This document shows positions 60,961 to 64,000 of a DNA stretch of 64,000 bases, in pieces; within the stretch, counting starts at the first letter, position 1, and the number at the start of each line of letters is the position of its first letter. The notes below the pieces were generated by a model. It was not told the origin of the DNA and searched no databases. It saw only the letters and a list, made by a program, of their open reading frames with translations. Location of the stretch: NCBI GenBank assembly GCA_902812455.1, contig CADDZH010000007.1, forward strand, positions 19,803 to 83,802, written 5' to 3'. The stretch comes from Chloroflexota bacterium. Its GTDB lineage: Bacteria; Chloroflexota; Ktedonobacteria; Ktedonobacterales; Ktedonobacteraceae. The position numbers were made by a program, and so were the translations under genes.

Positions 60961-63900
60961 ATGCAGATTCTTGAGCACAGCGTCATCCGTGTGTTGAACG
61001 CTCATGGAGCAACGATTGGTACCGGATTTGTGGTTGCAGACCATCTTGCCGTCACCTGTGCCCACGTCGTAGAGCAAGCGGGTTGTACGTGCGAACAATC
61101 ACTTCGTATCCAGTTCTATAAGGGGGGACAGGAACAGGAAGCCGTTGTTCTAGAAGCTGGATGGTCGCCGCCCACCGTCGACGATGTCGCTTTCTTGCAA
61201 ATCGATCATGTACCAGCAGGTGTTTGTCCTGTTGTGCTGGGTTCTGCCGAGCACAGCGATGGTCATTCCTATGGCTCATTCGGCTTTGCTAAACTAGCAG
61301 ACTACGACAGCCGCAAGGTCAGTGATATCATTGATGGTGTTGTTTCCGTGCGCGATCAACGTAAGGGTCCCATGCTCCAGCTCAAGGGAGCAGAAATTGA
61401 TAGAGGACTGAGCGGCTCCCCGGTGCTGGACACCGTCACCGACCGCGTCATTGGCATGGTGAGCGAGTACAAAGACAACGAGCGAACCAGGTTTGCCTGG
61501 GCAACCACTGCCGATACGCTCGCAGCCTTAAATCCCACCTTGCAACTCTGGCCGGAGACCTACGGTCCTGGAGAACTCAACAGCTATCTCCAGTACCTGA
61601 TCACTAACTGTCAACGCTTAGAACTTCCTGATAGAAACATAGTGGAACTTGAGCGCATCTACGTCTCACTGCGGGCAGATGAGATGAACGCGACCGAATG
61701 GAAGGCCGAACATGATCTCTACCTTGACGAAGTGGAGCAGATCACCCAGGCGCTGCAGGCAGCCCACGAGGTGATAGACCAGTATCAAGCGTTTGACGTG
61801 CTCCGTAAAGCCATTGTTCGCCACCCAAAGGTACTGAAGCTGACCGCACGGGACTGGCGCAAGCAGTTCGCGAGCCAGGGGGAGCGTTCGCTCAGCCTTG
61901 CGGATGTTGTGCGGCGTCACCCACACATCGTCATTCTGGGTGATCCTGGCTCAGGGAAGTCTACCCTAGGCAAGTGGCTCGCGTTGCAGCATGCACGAGC
62001 CATGTTTCGGCGCGAGCCACGCGTCCAGGTTCATGCCGATCTGGTCCGTCCCGGGACAGAAGCAGAGGATCTGCTTGATCTCGGTGAGACCCGCTTGCCC
62101 ATCCTGGTTCGCGTAGCCGCCTATGCCCAGGCGCGCTGGCCGAGGGGACAGGATGATACGGATCTTCCCCTGGAACGCTTTCTGGGTCAGTATGAACACA
62201 AGCAGGATCGACCGGCGGATCTTACCACTACCGTGATGCAAGCCATCGCCTGGGATTTCTTGGCCAAAGGGCAGGCGCTTGTGATCCTGGATGGGTTAGA
62301 TGAGGTCGCCGACCCCGAGCAGCGCAAGAAGGTGATGCACGAGGTGAAACGCTTCATGCAGCATTCCTCGCCGGCCATCGCACTTTCCACGACGCTTGAG
62401 CAGTGGAGCAAGAATATGTTGCTGCTCACCTCGCGCATTGTGGGCTATCAGTTCGATCCGCTCACCGATCTACCCCACTATACGATTGAAGAGATGGATG
62501 AGCAGGCCATTACCGCCTTGTACCGTGCCTGGATGTGTCACGTTCCCACCCTCGACAATGCCCAAGCAGAAGAGGAAACTGGTAAACTTACCGATCTCCT
62601 CTTCCACCATGCGCACGCCGGGGTACGCGCGCTGGCAGGCAACCCTTTGCTCTCGACGCTCCTGGTTCAGGTGTACTGGAATAGTCCCGAACGAACACTG
62701 CCTGCCAGCCGTGTCGGGTTGTTTGAAGAGGTTACGCGTCTCTTCTACGATCAACGCGAAGCGTTCTGGGACCGCGCCGGGATTCCCCCGCTGCGTTTAC
62801 AGCGGGCGCTGGGAGCCGTCGCTTACCATATCCATGCGCAAGAACCAACCGGGTTCACTGACAAAGGCCAGGTGCAGGATTGCCTGCAGAGCGTGCTGCA
62901 GAATCCAGAGCAGGTGGACGCCGTGCTAGTAGCAGCGCGTGAGGTATCGGGTTTCCTGGTAGCGCGAGGGGAAGGGGTGTACGCTTTTCTGCATCGCTCA
63001 CTTCAGGAATATTTCGTCGCTCTGCACCTGACCGACCCGTATAACGATGAAACCCGGCGGCAACTGATCGAGCGCCTGGCTACACTCTCACTTGACCCCG
63101 CATGGCGCGAACCGGTGGTCCTGGCCGTTGGCATTGTCAGTCGCAGCAGACACCCTGAAAATAGACGCCTGGGAACACTGTTATCCGCGCTACTGGATGC
63201 GCCTGACCCGGTTGGCAGTGTGCTGCCGCGACGCGAGTTCCTGGTGGCGGCAGCCTGTGCAGAGTGCGAACGTCCCCCAGGGAGCTTTGGCAGACGGGTC
63301 GCCGAACAACTGCTGGCACGCTCTATGGCAAGGAGCGAACAAGCGATTCCGCCTGTGATCCGCGAGCGTATCCGTGAGGCATTTCGCATCTTACAGCGCT
63401 GTCCTGCTCCGGTAGCTTCTGAGACGGAAACGGTTCTCATTGCCGCTATCCAGGATAGTCAGTCTGAGCGGCGCTATGCGGCCATCGATCTCGTGATCGA
63501 AACACAGTGGGATACCCCTGCTATCGCTTCGGCCCTCGTCACAGCATGGAAGACCTATGCCGGGCCGGCCGGTTCCATGCTGGTGGCGCTTGAGGGAATA
63601 GCCGAACGCCATCCAGCCTGCTTCACGCATCTTGGGCTTCCTTTGCGACAGGCGGATGCTGTCCAGGTCTGGGAACAGGTGGAAGCAAGCCAGGAGTGGC
63701 AGGCGATTGTGCGCGTCCTCTACCTTCCGATCCAGTCTCCCGTCAGAGCCGAGCACGTGAATAGGGATTCCCCTTTAACAGAACTGATAGTAGCGGCATT
63801 TCGTCAGAACAAACGCGAGGGGGTACTGGATCTACTGCGTCATCAACTGGGTCCTCTTGCAGAGCAAGCGGCGAGCGCACAGGCGCGTGACGCAGCGTTG

Positions 63901-64000
63901 GTTCTTGCTGCGTTGGGCGAGACAGGTTGGGTGCAGGAGTGTGTGGTGCATGTAGGAACACAGGAAGAGATTCTCCGTCCTCTCTTTGCCGCTCTGTGGT
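60961..64000 (+). CDS. Trypsin-NACHT STAND protein, cut by the right edge
   Basis: An open frame of 1013 residues without a stop before the edge. An N-terminal trypsin-like protease has the full triad: His in TCAHVVE, Asp in VDDVAFLQID, Ser in GLSGSPVLD. A helical linker (about 200-300) is followed by a NACHT module: Walker A ILGDPGSGKSTLGKW, Walker B LVILDGLDEVADP, then AGNPLLSTLLVQVYW (NACHT helical region) and LHRSLQEYFVALHL. The remainder is helical repeats, likely the sensor, continuing past the edge. This resembles protease-NLR defence proteins (bNACHT/Avs-like). ATG 60961 is the first start after an in-frame TGA at 60925; the ribosome-binding site is weak. Confidence 0.9.
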   Translation, partial: MQILEHSVIRVLNAHGATIGTGFVVADHLAVTCAHVVEQAGCTCEQSLRIQFYKGGQEQEAVVLEAGWSPPTVDDVAFLQIDHVPAGVCPVVLGSAEHSDGHSYGSFGFAKLADYDSRKVSDIIDGVVSVRDQRKGPMLQLKGAEIDRGLSGSPVLDTVTDRVIGMVSEYKDNERTRFAWATTADTLAALNPTLQLWPETYGPGELNSYLQYLITNCQRLELPDRNIVELERIYVSLRADEMNATEWKAEHDLYLDEVEQITQALQAAHEVIDQYQAFDVLRKAIVRHPKVLKLTARDWRKQFASQGERSLSLADVVRRHPHIVILGDPGSGKSTLGKWLALQHARAMFRREPRVQVHADLVRPGTEAEDLLDLGETRLPILVRVAAYAQARWPRGQDDTDLPLERFLGQYEHKQDRPADLTTTVMQAIAWDFLAKGQALVILDGLDEVADPEQRKKVMHEVKRFMQHSSPAIALSTTLEQWSKNMLLLTSRIVGYQFDPLTDLPHYTIEEMDEQAITALYRAWMCHVPTLDNAQAEEETGKLTDLLFHHAHAGVRALAGNPLLSTLLVQVYWNSPERTLPASRVGLFEEVTRLFYDQREAFWDRAGIPPLRLQRALGAVAYHIHAQEPTGFTDKGQVQDCLQSVLQNPEQVDAVLVAAREVSGFLVARGEGVYAFLHRSLQEYFVALHLTDPYNDETRRQLIERLATLSLDPAWREPVVLAVGIVSRSRHPENRRLGTLLSALLDAPDPVGSVLPRREFLVAAACAECERPPGSFGRRVAEQLLARSMARSEQAIPPVIRERIREAFRILQRCPAPVASETETVLIAAIQDSQSERRYAAIDLVIETQWDTPAIASALVTAWKTYAGPAGSMLVALEGIAERHPACFTHLGLPLRQADAVQVWEQVEASQEWQAIVRVLYLPIQSPVRAEHVNRDSPLTELIVAAFRQNKREGVLDLLRHQLGPLAEQAASAQARDAALVLAALGETGWVQECVVHVGTQEEILRPLFAALW

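Noticed and set aside
1..64000. tRNA, rRNA or tmRNA genes
   Set aside because: I looked for conserved rRNA strings, CCA-ended cloverleaf patterns and T-loop signatures in the gaps and saw none; a dedicated scan would be needed to exclude a degenerate tRNA.

Overview
The window looks like a chromosomal or large-replicon segment from a Ktedonobacteria-like Chloroflexota bacterium. I infer this from moderately high G+C coding sequence, two Ser/Thr kinases fused to WD40 propellers, PEGA-type and Pro/Thr-rich anchored proteins, an MNT/HEPN pair and heavy mobile-element content. No rRNA, tRNA or CRISPR array is visible. No taxonomic marker is present, so the assignment is an inference.

Layout. Positions 1-6372 are housekeeping and envelope genes: a HAD hydrolase tail, Nudix and HIT hydrolases, and a two-component system (minus) divergent from an ABC exporter operon (plus). 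Positions 6476-8880 hold a transposase split at a run of eight A. Positions 9233-18000 carry adenosine deaminase, an epimerase and a MarR regulator divergent across a perfect operator-like palindrome, metE, a BCS1-like AAA ATPase and a membrane protein. Positions 18098-23702 hold a zinc-ribbon kinase-WD40 protein divergent from a PEGA-domain gene broken by an in-frame amber codon, a tyrosine recombinase and a GGQ release-factor-like protein. Positions 23886-31302 are accessory: HEPN/MNT pair, HNH nuclease, a 1231-residue STAND-like protein with 17 near-identical TPRs and a degenerate Walker A, and an anchored exported protein.

Positions 31804-46564 form one block of minus-strand genes that reads like the replication and maintenance module of a plasmid or integrative element: RuvC, RadC, a ComM-like ATPase, DUF3846, ParB, a 1450-residue SF2 helicase, an N6-adenine methyltransferase, a CHC2/Toprim primase and several unknown small proteins. 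Most gene junctions there carry a compact hairpin, and almost every start has a strong Shine-Dalgarno. Upstream lies 1.3 kb of non-coding DNA with iteron-like direct repeats.

Positions 47924-54402 hold a VOC protein, a second kinase-WD40 protein, a stand-alone LigD phosphoesterase domain, a PadR/DUF4188 pair, and a small protein ending in Gly-Gly next to a SWIM zinc-finger protein. Positions 54894-64000 look like a defence island: a PD-(D/E)XK nuclease, an McrC-like nuclease and an EVE/PUA-McrB AAA protein (minus), divergent from a trypsin-NACHT protein (plus) that runs off the right edge. The defence island, the Gly-Gly/SWIM pair, the Walker A-defective STAND-TPR protein and the hairpin-punctuated replicon block are the best candidates for undescribed biology.
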